This document shows positions 26,389 through 34,843 of a stretch of 64,000 bases of DNA, piece after piece; the stretch's first letter is position 1, and the number at the start of each line of letters is the position of its first letter. A program made the translations under genes and the position numbers. The notes under the pieces are model-generated. The model was not told the DNA's origin. It saw only the letters and a program-made list of their open reading frames with translations, and made no database searches. This DNA is from CAZSXU01 sp964610505 (lineage in GTDB: Bacteria; Arandabacterota; Arandabacteria; JAGLYR01): contig CAZSXU010000022.1 of the NCBI GenBank assembly GCA_964610505.1, forward strand, positions 1 through 64,000. Reading direction: 5' to 3'.

Positions 26389-28422
26389 ATGATATCGGAG
26401 AGCGGAACGACATCGCAGAACGATCGAACGGCCGGGCGACGACTTGGGCTGCCAAGCCCCCGGGCGGCCGGAGCAGGGTTGCTTCTCCTGATCCTGACGG
26501 TAGGGTGTGGGGGGAAGTCGACCCCCGGTTCTCCCGAAACCTGGGACGGGCCCCGCAACGGCGCGGTCGGTGAACCCGGCTGGCCGTCGGGGCGGGACGG
26601 GCGGGTTCGAGTCGCCGTGGAGCCGGAACCGCCCTGGGTGGCCGGCTCCTGGATTCGCTGTGCGGTTACCGTTACCCCCGAGGGAGCCGGGATTGACCCG
26701 GGTGGGGGGGTCCGGCTTGCTCTGAGGCGCGGATCGGACGCCAGCCTTCTCCAGGCGATGAATCCCAAGGCCGAGGGATACGTGACGGCGGCGGCCGAGG
26801 ATCGCTCAGGACGGCGGCTTCGGAGCGAAGTCGAAATCCTCGATCGTGAGAACTACGCGGCGCCCTGGATTCGAGGCGTGTGCGTCCGCCTGCCGGACGG
26901 TCTTCCCAAGGGAGGCCGGGTCCTTCTGGTTCTCGGGGATCGGTCCCTGGGGGCTCCCGGATTCCACGTGCAGACCTACACCGAAACGACGCCGGTGTTC
27001 CGCGCATATAGCGACGGCGATGGGGACGGGGTCTACGGTCCCACCCGTGAACCGGTGCGTGTCGCCGTTGCGGCGGCCGAACCGGTGGCCTTCCGCTTGG
27101 CGAGTCCGAGCCTGGTCATGGCGGACGAAGTGTTCTCCGTAAGCGTCACAACGGAGGACGCCTACTGGAATCCTGCACCGATGTTCCATGGGCACGCGGA
27201 GGTCGTCGTAGAACGGGTGTGCGGTCCCGAGTTCTGGTCGGGGTCTCCGAAAGCCGGAGTCACCCCGATCCGCGATGATTCCGCCGAGGTCGTGGACCGG
27301 TGGGTGATCGCGCCCGACGCCTGGCTGGAAGGTCGCGCCGGACTGGATTCAAGAAAGATCCGCACGCCCGGTCTGTATAGACTCAGGACCTCCGGGGACC
27401 TGACATCCGTGTCTCTTCCCGTCGTTGTCCTCGAGAGGGCCCCGGCCCTGCGGCTCTACTGGGGCGATCTTCACGGCCACACCGAGCTCTCGGACGGCGC
27501 GGGGAGTATCGACGAATACTATGCCTTCGCGCGGGATCATGCCTGTCTGGACGTCGCCGCCGCGACGGACCACGACTGGCTCCTCTCCGAGGCCGATTGG
27601 GAAGAGGCCGTCCGCGCCGCCGAGGCGGCGAACGAGCCCGGGACGTTCGTCACTTTCACCGCGTTCGAATGGTCGGAGAAATGGCTGCGCGGGGGAGATC
27701 ACAACGTCTACTCCGTCGGTGGGAATCCGGAACTGATTCGCTGCTCCCGATCTCCCCGGCCCGACGCCGCCGGTGGAGAGAATTTCCTGGCGGCGCTCCG
27801 GAATCGCGACGTGTTCGTGATCCCGCATGTGGGCGGGCGGCAGGGGCGGTGGGAGGTGGATGATCCGCTGCTCAAGGTGTCCTGTGAGATCTGCTCCGTT
27901 CACGGTCGCAACGAAGCCTACGGGTTGGAGGGGCTTGTCCTTGGGCGACGAGTCGGATTCATTGGGTCATCCGACGGGCATACCGGCCACCCGGGCCGCA
28001 GCCATCCGGCGCCGCCCACTTTCGCGGTCGAATCCGGCGGGTTTGCGGCCCTGTGGGCGCCGGAACTTACCCGGGAGAGCATCGCCGAGGCCATCCGGGA
28101 CCGGCGGACCTTCGCCACCACCGGCGAGCGGATTCTGCTGGACGTTCGAGCCGGAGAATCTCTGATGGGATCCGTGATTGAGAGCCCCGGGCCGTGTGAC
28201 CTGATCATCCGAGTGGCCGGAACGAGTTCTATCGAACAGGTCGACATTGTTCGCGACGGATCGGACGTGTTCACCTGCCGTCCCGATGCTTCGGCTCTCA
28301 CCCTGCGATGGAGGGATCTCCCTCCGTCGGTCGGAGCGGCGTTCTACTATGTTCGCGTTCGACAGGCCGACGGCAACATGGCGTGGTCCAGTCCCCTCTG
28401 GGTCACCGGGTCCGGTCGGTAG
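26389..28422 (+). CDS. PHP-domain (DUF3604-like) metal-dependent hydrolase lipoprotein
   Basis: 677 residues. A hydrophobic stretch at about 28-40 ends in LTVGC (lipobox-like), so it is probably a surface or periplasmic lipoprotein. Residues about 60-350 form beta-rich, Ig-like material of unknown role. From about 360 the PHP metallo-phosphoesterase core is seen: YWGDLHGHTELSDG, AATDHDWL, VIPHVGGRQG and SSDGHTGHPG, all containing the expected metal-binding His/Asp residues. It ends in a beta-sandwich domain. PHP enzymes hydrolyse phosphoesters with two or three metals; this secreted DUF3604-like branch has no settled substrate. It stands alone between the transketolase terminator and a convergent minus-strand gene. 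Confidence 0.85.
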   Translation: MISESGTTSQNDRTAGRRLGLPSPRAAGAGLLLLILTVGCGGKSTPGSPETWDGPRNGAVGEPGWPSGRDGRVRVAVEPEPPWVAGSWIRCAVTVTPEGAGIDPGGGVRLALRRGSDASLLQAMNPKAEGYVTAAAEDRSGRRLRSEVEILDRENYAAPWIRGVCVRLPDGLPKGGRVLLVLGDRSLGAPGFHVQTYTETTPVFRAYSDGDGDGVYGPTREPVRVAVAAAEPVAFRLASPSLVMADEVFSVSVTTEDAYWNPAPMFHGHAEVVVERVCGPEFWSGSPKAGVTPIRDDSAEVVDRWVIAPDAWLEGRAGLDSRKIRTPGLYRLRTSGDLTSVSLPVVVLERAPALRLYWGDLHGHTELSDGAGSIDEYYAFARDHACLDVAAATDHDWLLSEADWEEAVRAAEAANEPGTFVTFTAFEWSEKWLRGGDHNVYSVGGNPELIRCSRSPRPDAAGGENFLAALRNRDVFVIPHVGGRQGRWEVDDPLLKVSCEICSVHGRNEAYGLEGLVLGRRVGFIGSSDGHTGHPGRSHPAPPTFAVESGGFAALWAPELTRESIAEAIRDRRTFATTGERILLDVRAGESLMGSVIESPGPCDLIIRVAGTSSIEQVDIVRDGSDVFTCRPDASALTLRWRDLPPSVGAAFYYVRVRQADGNMAWSSPLWVTGSGR

Positions 28423-28444
28423 GCGCGAAGCGTCGCCGGAGGGC

Positions 28445-28645
28445 TCAAGCTTTGTCCTTCCACACTTCGATGAACTTCCGAAGAGACCGGTCGTAGGTAC
28501 GTTCCACGTCGTCCGGGAACAGGCAGGCGGGCAGCTCCTTCATCCTCCAATGGTACTGCAGGCACTCGCAGCACTTCCCTTTTTTGGAGCATGGATCGTA
28601 GGAGCAGTTGCAGATCTCCAGGTTCTTCTTGATGTCGCATTCCAT
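28445..28645 (-). CDS. small Cys-rich protein (DUF6485-like)
   Basis: 66 residues from ATG 28645. GGAGG lies about 9 nt upstream; a longer frame to 28678 lacks such a signal. The sequence carries six Cys in the order EICNCSYDPC, KGKCCEC, then PACLFP, and the block VERTYDRSLRKF. I recall this layout from small proteins classed as DUF6485. The Cys pattern suggests a metal or Fe-S site; no function is known to me. It lies between the convergent PHP gene and the MFS gene. Confidence 0.75.
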   Translation of the reverse strand: MECDIKKNLEICNCSYDPCSKKGKCCECLQYHWRMKELPACLFPDDVERTYDRSLRKFIEVWKDKA

Positions 28646-28732
28646 TCCGAAAATCCTCCAATGGGCAACGGGGATCATCCGCTTCGCGCCGTGAGCCGTT
28701 CGCGTCCAATGGCGGCCGCGGATGAAGACGCT

Positions 28733-30127
28733 CTAGGTTGCTCCCGAGACGGTATCGTGCTCTCCCGGAGTGAGATGCCTGGCCTCGGCCAATCTTAAGG
28801 AGACGACGAAAGCCAGTAAAGCGAAAACCAGGCTGAGCCAGAACACCGCCCGATACGAGAACGCCTGCGTGATCAGGCCCCCGAGCGCCGGGGCCAGCGC
28901 CAGGGGAGCGGAAATGGTGTTCATGAGCCCGACGTAAGTCGGCCTCAGAACGGTGGGCGAGATGTCCAGCAGGTACGCGCTGATGCTGACCTTGCGCGCT
29001 GCGTCGGAGAAACCGTTGAGGACGAAGCAGGACAAGAACACGAGGAGTCTCACGTCCATGTCGCAAATGCAGTCCGGCAACCACACGGTCAGCGATGAAG
29101 GAAGGGCGATGGGCCGGATCGGCACGAGGACCGAACCCAGTGCGATGATGGGCGGAAGGATGCCCAAGGCCGAAGACACGACGACCAGAATTCGAGATCC
29201 CCGCCGGTCACTCAGCACTCCCCACAACACGTTGGAGAGCATCCCGCTCAGCATCCAGAGGCTCACCATCAATCCCACCTGCGCCAGCCGGGCTCCGAGG
29301 ACCGTCACGGCGTAGGTCGCGTAGAAGGGGAGAGCCAGCAGGCTGAAGGACGCGAGAACGCGCTGCGTGAAATAGCGCCGGTAATTGGCGTCTTCCCGAA
29401 GGATCCGCCCGCAATTCCTCAAATGATTCGCGAATCCAACCCTCGAGGGGCTGACCGGTTCAATGGGTTCCTTGACCATGGAGAACGAACTCAGGCCCAG
29501 GACCGCAAAGACGGCCGTGAAGACGAACAACAGCCCGTAGCTGTCGGGAAACGTCAGCCCGGATTCCGGCGAGAGAACCCGGGCGACGATCATGCCCGCC
29601 CCGATCCCGAGAAATCCCCCGATGAGCCGGCGGTAGGCGAAGAAGCTGCCTCTGCGGTGTGCCGGGAGAGATTTCCCCACGATGTCCATGAAAGAGATGG
29701 CGGCGGTTCCCGCGCCCAGGCAGACACCCAGGTAACAGAGAAAGAAGATCCAGAAGAGCAGGGAATAGCTCCGGGTTCCGATGAGGAACACCGCGCACGC
29801 GGCCGCGATCCACGAAGCCGTTCGAACGAAAGCCATGATCCGGTAGAGGGCCAGCTTCCTCTCCCTGTGCTGGAGGAGGCCGGAAACGAACATCTGAGGC
29901 AGAAACCAGCCGGCCTCGAAGAGGCCCGAGACGACTCCGGCGAGAATAGGGGAAGAGGTGAGCGTAATGACGAATACCGGCAGGACGGTCTGGGGATCCG
30001 TGAAGGAATACGCGAACCTCATGAGAATCCCGTTCATGAGCCCCAGCGTGAAGTTCCGCTTCAGATGCGGATAGGGCCTTGGCGTCTGAGGTTCCGGGTG
30101 AACGATCTGTGAAGATTCATCCGTCAT
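28733..30127 (-). CDS. MFS transporter
   Basis: 464 residues with twelve predicted membrane segments in two six-helix halves. The family loop between helices 2 and 3 is weak, but the equivalent loop in the second half is clear: NVLWGVLSDRRGSRIL, a standard GxLxDRxGxR motif. Both termini are polar and cytoplasmic. Substrate cannot be read from the sequence, and the neighbours (small Cys-rich protein and thiamine-binding protein) offer no firm hint. A drug or metabolite exporter of the DHA type is possible. Start ATG 30127; no strong SD. Confidence 0.88.
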   Translation of the reverse strand: MTDESSQIVHPEPQTPRPYPHLKRNFTLGLMNGILMRFAYSFTDPQTVLPVFVITLTSSPILAGVVSGLFEAGWFLPQMFVSGLLQHRERKLALYRIMAFVRTASWIAAACAVFLIGTRSYSLLFWIFFLCYLGVCLGAGTAAISFMDIVGKSLPAHRRGSFFAYRRLIGGFLGIGAGMIVARVLSPESGLTFPDSYGLLFVFTAVFAVLGLSSFSMVKEPIEPVSPSRVGFANHLRNCGRILREDANYRRYFTQRVLASFSLLALPFYATYAVTVLGARLAQVGLMVSLWMLSGMLSNVLWGVLSDRRGSRILVVVSSALGILPPIIALGSVLVPIRPIALPSSLTVWLPDCICDMDVRLLVFLSCFVLNGFSDAARKVSISAYLLDISPTVLRPTYVGLMNTISAPLALAPALGGLITQAFSYRAVFWLSLVFALLAFVVSLRLAEARHLTPGEHDTVSGAT

Positions 30128-30446
30128 TCTTGCTCTCGGGTTGGGTCTCCATCATCGGTCGTGCGCACGGATTCCCATTCTACCCATACCCGGTCCCCGC
30201 GTCCAAGCGAAGTTGCGCGCCTCGTGGACCCGGGACATTGGAGTGTCGGGGTCGGAGGCCGTCTGGAAGGTGCATGGACCTGCGAGACACTCGGTTGGGC
30301 GCCCGGGGATCCAATGCTCCGCCCGTGGGCCCGTCCAACTTTCGCGCTCTTCGAGTCCCTTGACGGGAACGGTCGCGGGGCGTAGCATTGGGCGCGGCCG
30401 TGCAGAGAGAGAAGAAACGTGAGACGTATCGGCAAGGGGGTTTCCG
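30128..30446. other. divergent spacer between MFS and thiamine-binding genes
   Basis: No gene or RNA seen. It contains one plus-strand promoter candidate: TTGACG at 30360-30365, 17-nt spacer, TAGCAT at 30383-30388, giving a leader of about 50 nt for the gene at 30447. Confidence 0.45.
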
Positions 30447-30752
30447 ATGGCCGTGGTCGAGTTCAGCGTGATCCCCGTCGGCACGGGGAGTCCCAGCGTG
30501 GGCGACTGGGTGGTGAAGATCCAACGGATGGTTCGGGATTCGGGAATCAAGCATCAATTGACGCCGATGAGTACGATTCTGGAAGGGGATCTCCCGGAGA
30601 TTCTGGGCCTGATCAGGAAGACGCACGAGAGCACCTTGGCATCGGGAGTCCCGAGGGTGCTTACGTCCGTCACGATTGACGATCGGACGGACAAACCGCT
30701 GACGATGCGGGGCAAAGTGCAGAGGGTGGAGAGAGGGTTGAAGGGGGAGTAG
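30447..30752 (+). CDS. MTH1187/YkoF-type thiamine-binding protein
   Basis: 101 residues with AAGGGGG upstream of the ATG. It matches the small ferredoxin-like-fold family (MTH1187, DUF77) whose members bind thiamine or related compounds. Family blocks are VVEFSVIPVGTGSPSVGDWV, KHQLTPMSTILEGD and TSVTIDDRTD. The role is probably cytoplasmic sequestration or sensing of thiamine species. Nothing else nearby is thiamine-related except transketolase at 24219, which uses thiamine diphosphate, but the two are not in one operon. Confidence 0.9.
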   Translation: MAVVEFSVIPVGTGSPSVGDWVVKIQRMVRDSGIKHQLTPMSTILEGDLPEILGLIRKTHESTLASGVPRVLTSVTIDDRTDKPLTMRGKVQRVERGLKGE

Positions 30753-30781
30753 GGAGAGAAGACTCGCGTGCGCCGGCTGCT

Positions 30782-31213
30782 CTACAGGTCCAAGTACATC
30801 TCCTGATGCGGGATGCCCGCGTCGTCGAAGATGTCTCCGGTGGTTCGGAATCCGTGCCGCTCGTAGAATCCGATCGCGTGAGTCTGAGCCGCCATTGTGA
30901 CGCGTTGGAGGTTCCTCTTCGTGGCCAGATCGATGAGAGCCACCAGGAGCAGATCCCCGATTCCTCGGTTTCTCCAGTCGCGAAGAACCGCCATACGCCC
31001 GATCTGCCCGCCCGGAGTGATGCGCCCGGTTCCGACGGCATCGTTACCCGAGCTGTATGCGAGGACATGCGTGCAGCCCGGATCGAGACCGTCCCACTCC
31101 AGGTCCTCCGGCACATTCTGTTCCTGCATGAAGACCGTCTCCCGAACGAAACGAATGTCCGCCTCGGCATCGCTCCAGGTCACGGTTCGAATGCAAATCT
31201 CGTTGCCCGCCAT
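30782..31213 (-). CDS. GNAT-family N-acetyltransferase
   Basis: 143 residues from ATG 31213 (AGGGGGGAC upstream); longer frames lack support. The acetyl-CoA-binding motif A is VLRDWRNRGIGDLLL, and the typical C-terminal AQTHAIGFYERHGFRTTGD gives the C-x-FYxxxGF signature. The N-terminal VRETVFMQEQNVPEDLEWDG identifies the ElaA/YjcF-like branch of small GNATs. It transfers acetyl groups to an amine acceptor that cannot be predicted. It is convergent with the thiamine-binding gene. Confidence 0.9.
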   Translation of the reverse strand: MAGNEICIRTVTWSDAEADIRFVRETVFMQEQNVPEDLEWDGLDPGCTHVLAYSSGNDAVGTGRITPGGQIGRMAVLRDWRNRGIGDLLLVALIDLATKRNLQRVTMAAQTHAIGFYERHGFRTTGDIFDDAGIPHQEMYLDL

Positions 31214-31582
31214 GTCCCCCCTGCCGTTATTGGGCCGGGTGCTCCCAACCGTTCCGATAGATTCGCCCGTCCTGGGGCGGATGTCAACCTTCTTCGCTCG
31301 AACGGGCCGTGAATTTCGGGGCCCGGGTTCCGGAATCCGCCTGTGGGACACGGCATGCGAATTGACAGGACCCTCCTTATGAGGGAGAATGCTTGCAACT
31401 TCGGCGCTTTCTCGGTATAGAGGAGAATCTCCACGGGAACCGAGTGGCCCCTGCACCAGGCCCGATTTGAAACACAACGCTTGTCGATCCGTACCTCATA
31501 GGGATGGCGATGGGCTCTCCGTGAGTGTACACCCTCGCGTGCGAGACGCATCGAACTCGCAACGACAACCGCAGGAGGACCC
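31214..31582. other. divergent spacer upstream of the DUF5916 gene
   Basis: No gene seen. It holds a plus-strand promoter: TTGACA at 31362-31367, 17-nt spacer, GAGAAT at 31385-31390, leaving a leader of about 185 nt before 31583. A perfect minus-strand -35 (TTGACA, 31287-31282) facing the GNAT gene has only a poor -10. Confidence 0.5.
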
Positions 31583-33898
31583 TTGGATTTCGCACCCCGG
31601 AAGGTTCTCGGCATGCTGGAAGGACGCCGTACCGGACTCCGGCCGCGGGTTCCTCCGAACGGTGGATGGACCGCGTGTCTCGTGGTGGTTCTCGCAGGGC
31701 TGCACGCGGGTGCCGCCGCCGGCGAGGCTGTCGACTTTGAAAAGAGAGTGTACGAAATCTCACGGGCGATCTCGCCCGTCCGAGTCGACGGTGTTCTCGA
31801 CGACCCCGCCTGGGCTCGCGCGACGGTGGTTGATCTGCCGTACGAAATCATGCCCGGAGAGAATGCCGCCCCGCCGGTGTCGACGGAGTGTCTGATCACG
31901 TATGACGACCGCAATCTCTATGCGGGTTTCCGGGCCTACGATCCCGATCCCTCCCAGATTCGGGCCCACTGCTGCGACAGAGACCGAGCGTTTCGGAACG
32001 ATTACATCGGACTCATGGTCGACCCGTTCAACGATGAGCGGCGCGGTTTCGAGTTCTTCTGCAATCCTTTCGGCGTCCAGATGGATTTCTCCCGAAACGA
32101 CGTGAGCAGCGGGAATCAGGAAGACATGACGTGGGACGCCATCTGGGAATCCGCCGGGCGAATCACAGGCGAGGGATACGAGGTGGAAATCGCCATCCCG
32201 TTCACCTCTCTGCGGTTTCCCCGGGTCGAGGGGAACCAGACATGGGGATTCCTGGCGTTCCGGGCATACCCTCGAACCGACCGGCATCAGATTTCGAGCC
32301 GTCCACACGACCGGAACCTCGGGTGCTTCGTCTGTCAGTGGGACAAGATCACCGGGTTCGAGGGAATCACGCCGGGGCGTAATATCGAGATCATTCCCAC
32401 CTTCACCGGGCACCGGACCGACGACAGGGAAGATTTCCCCGATGAGCCGCTCCTGGAAGGCGACCCCGAATCGGATGTCGGCGTATCCGCCCGGTGGGGC
32501 ATCACGCCGAACTGGAGCATCAACACGGCCGTCAACCCGGATTTCTCGCAGGTCGAAGCCGACATGGCGCAGCTCGAGATCAACACGCGCTACGCGCTCT
32601 ACTACGACGAGAAGCGCCCGTTCTTCATGGAGGGGGCCGACATTTTCCGGACGCCCATCGAGGCCGTCTACACCCGGACGGTGGCCGAACCGTCCGGGGG
32701 ACTGAAGCTCAGCGGCAAAGAGGGAAGAAACGCCGTCGGCGTGTTCGCGACCCGGGACGAGCTGACCCATCTCGTGTTCCCCTCGAACCAGGATTCCGAC
32801 GTCGAGTCTTTGGACCAGAGGTCCGATACGGGTGTGTTCCGGTACCGGCGCGACATCCTGGGTACGTCCAACCTGGGGATGCTCTTCACCACCCGGCAGG
32901 GGGACGGATATCGCAATCGAGTCTACGGCGTCGACGGGAATCTCCGAATGAGGACCTCGGATCTGATCCGATTCCAGCTCCTCGGTTCCATGACCAACTA
33001 TCCCTGGTCGGCGGCTGAGGAGTACGATCAGCCCCACGAGGTTTTCCACGGATTCGGGTTGGATCTCGCCTACATCCACGGCGGCCGGGACTGGTCGTGG
33101 TGGGGGACCTGGGAGCATCGAGACCCGGGGTTCCGGGCCGACGTGGGCTTCGTGAACCGGGTGGACGTCCGGGAGTTCAGTGTCGGTGCGCAGCGGAACT
33201 GGTGGGGCAAGCCGGGGGATTGGCTGAACCAGGGCTATCTCGGCATCGATCTGGAGAGGACGGAGGACCACAGCGGGATGCTGACAGACTCCGAAATCGA
33301 CGTGGAATTCGGCCTCCGGGGCCCGTGGCAGTCTTCTCTGGATGGGTCCGTGTGGCATGACCGGGAGTACTACGACGGCGTGACGTACGATCTGAACGCG
33401 GGGGTCTTCTTTTTCAACATCCGGCCCACGGGAGATTTCACCTGCTCTCTGGGGAGCAATCTCGGCCAGGCCATTGACTACGACAATTCCCGGCGGGGGA
33501 AGCGGTTTCGCGTGTTCCCGGGTTTCACGTACGATTTCATGAGGCACCTGTACATCCAGCTGGACCACACGTTCGAGCGATTCTACGTAGATGGGAATCG
33601 GCTCTTCGACGCGCGTCTCCATCAGATGCAGTTGCGCTACCAGTTCAATGTTCGAACCTTCGTCCGGGCCATCATCCAGTACGTGGACATCGAGCGTAAC
33701 ACGGATCTCTACACGGACGAGGAGACCGAGCCGGAGGAACAGGATCTCTTCACGCAGCTACTCTTCTCCTACAAGGTGAACCCGCAGACGGTGTGCTTCA
33801 TGGGTTATTCGGACAACTGGGAGGGCCGGCGGGGGATCGATCTAACGCAGAATGACCGGACGTTCTTTTTCAAGATCGGGTATGCATGGGTGAAATAG
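31583..33898 (+). CDS. outer-membrane DUF5916 protein with N-terminal CBM9-like domain
   Basis: 771 residues from a TTG start with AGGAGG 4 nt upstream; ATG 31613 is an alternative. A signal peptide runs to about residue 48. Residues about 55-250 resemble the carbohydrate-binding family 9-like domain: VDGVLDDPAWARA, ITYDDRNLYAGFRAYDPDP. The rest is DUF5916, with FSQVEADMAQLEINTRYALYYDEKRPFF-type core (LYYDEKRPFFMEGADIF) and amphipathic strands ending in an aromatic C-terminus (YAWVK), as in outer-membrane beta-barrels. The exact role of these proteins is unknown. Presence supports a Gram-negative cell envelope. The MGMT gene follows after 19 bp. Confidence 0.9.
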   Translation: MDFAPRKVLGMLEGRRTGLRPRVPPNGGWTACLVVVLAGLHAGAAAGEAVDFEKRVYEISRAISPVRVDGVLDDPAWARATVVDLPYEIMPGENAAPPVSTECLITYDDRNLYAGFRAYDPDPSQIRAHCCDRDRAFRNDYIGLMVDPFNDERRGFEFFCNPFGVQMDFSRNDVSSGNQEDMTWDAIWESAGRITGEGYEVEIAIPFTSLRFPRVEGNQTWGFLAFRAYPRTDRHQISSRPHDRNLGCFVCQWDKITGFEGITPGRNIEIIPTFTGHRTDDREDFPDEPLLEGDPESDVGVSARWGITPNWSINTAVNPDFSQVEADMAQLEINTRYALYYDEKRPFFMEGADIFRTPIEAVYTRTVAEPSGGLKLSGKEGRNAVGVFATRDELTHLVFPSNQDSDVESLDQRSDTGVFRYRRDILGTSNLGMLFTTRQGDGYRNRVYGVDGNLRMRTSDLIRFQLLGSMTNYPWSAAEEYDQPHEVFHGFGLDLAYIHGGRDWSWWGTWEHRDPGFRADVGFVNRVDVREFSVGAQRNWWGKPGDWLNQGYLGIDLERTEDHSGMLTDSEIDVEFGLRGPWQSSLDGSVWHDREYYDGVTYDLNAGVFFFNIRPTGDFTCSLGSNLGQAIDYDNSRRGKRFRVFPGFTYDFMRHLYIQLDHTFERFYVDGNRLFDARLHQMQLRYQFNVRTFVRAIIQYVDIERNTDLYTDEETEPEEQDLFTQLLFSYKVNPQTVCFMGYSDNWEGRRGIDLTQNDRTFFFKIGYAWVK

Positions 33899-33917
33899 CA
33901 GAGAGGGAGATGAAGCG

Positions 33918-34499
33918 ATGAGCGGTTCCAGAAACGCGGCGATGTTTCCGGCACTCAAGATCGCAGATGGGATTGCACTGGTGGATGCCGTCAAGGCCCG
34001 CGGAGGCTGGGTGGCATATGCGATCACGAAGAACGGACTGCGGGCCACACGAATAGCCCGTCGCTCCAAGGATGCCGCGCTTCGCGCCCTCCTGGCGGAC
34101 GGACGGCTGAAGGGGCTCGAGACGGAAAAGGCGCCCGGGGAAGTCGTGCGGTCATGGGGTCTGTTTCTCAAGGCGGCTGAAGAGGGCGAGAAAGTAGAAC
34201 TTACTCGTGTGCCGTTGGACAGCGGCGGATTGCCCGAATTCACACGCCGAGTTTACCGGCGGGTCCAGAAGATCCCACACGGCCGGACGTTGACCTACGG
34301 TCAGGTGGCGAAACAGGTGGGACGCCCGGGCGCAGCCCGGGCCGTGGGACAAGTCATGGCTAGAAACTGCGTGGCGCCCGTTGTACCCTGCCACCGCGTT
34401 GTCGCGAATGACGGGAGCCTGGGCGGCTTCTCCGCTCCGGGCGGCGTGAAGGTCAAGGCGGACATGCTGCGACGCGAGCGCGACAAAGCGGCAAGGTGA
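33918..34499 (+). CDS. ogt: methylated-DNA-[protein]-cysteine S-methyltransferase
   Basis: 193 residues with GGGAG upstream of the ATG. The C-terminal domain has YGQVAKQVGRPGAARAVGQ (helix-turn-helix and Arg finger) and the active-site motif VVPCHRVV, whose Cys irreversibly accepts the alkyl group from O6-alkylguanine or O4-alkylthymine. The N-terminal about 95 residues are divergent. The last residues (RERDKAAR) and the stop fall inside an 8-bp tandem array (GCGACAAA-type, 34475-34515), so the C-terminus appears to have been remodelled by repeat DNA. It is probably co-transcribed with the DUF5916 gene. Confidence 0.94.
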   Translation: MSGSRNAAMFPALKIADGIALVDAVKARGGWVAYAITKNGLRATRIARRSKDAALRALLADGRLKGLETEKAPGEVVRSWGLFLKAAEEGEKVELTRVPLDSGGLPEFTRRVYRRVQKIPHGRTLTYGQVAKQVGRPGAARAVGQVMARNCVAPVVPCHRVVANDGSLGGFSAPGGVKVKADMLRRERDKAAR

Positions 34500-34515
34500 C
34501 AGGGCGACAAGCCAG
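34475..34515. repeat. 8-bp degenerate tandem array over the ogt 3' end
   Basis: Consecutive units GCGACAAA, GCGGCAAG, GTGACAGG, GCGACAAG cross the ogt stop codon. Similar 8-bp arrays of the GGGCGAAT type occur at 50944-50978 and 63654-63690. Confidence 0.65.
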
Positions 34516-34525
34516 GAATCTCCAT

Positions 34526-34710
34526 CCACAGATTTCACCGATTACACCGAAAGATCTTGAGGCCGGAAGAGCCGATCCTCCGTGAACCCGGAGTCTTGAT
34601 CTCCCGGCTCGGGCGGGAAGAAGTCCGAGCTTTGATCGTAACCCGGAGGACTGGATCCAGAGGAGACGGGACTCCATCTCGACGTTGGTTTGTCTGTGCA
34701 ATCTGTGGAT
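34526..34710. repeat. MITE-like intergenic element bounded by inverted 9-bp repeat arrays
   Basis: The left end reads CCACAGATTTCACCGATTAC (34526-34545). The right end (34693-34708) reads, on the minus strand, CCACAGATTGCACAGA, so the element has inverted ends. The interior of about 140 bp has no ORF with coding character. This explains most of the 344-bp gap between ogt and the membrane gene at 34844. Confidence 0.6.
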
Positions 34711-34843
34711 AGTTCTTTGTCGCCTGTTTGTGGCGCAAGGCTCGGGAGCAACGAATCCTTGACGGCCACGTTGCACATCCCATAGTCTGCATTGCGTCCA
34801 GGGCCCCGCGGGGCCGCGTGTCAACGCTTCTACGGACAGGCCG

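Noticed and set aside
24135..26768. 877-codon minus-strand open frame opposite transketolase
   Set aside because: A codon-composition mirror of a GC-rich gene, with no recognisable domain and no start signal; transketolase on the plus strand is certain.
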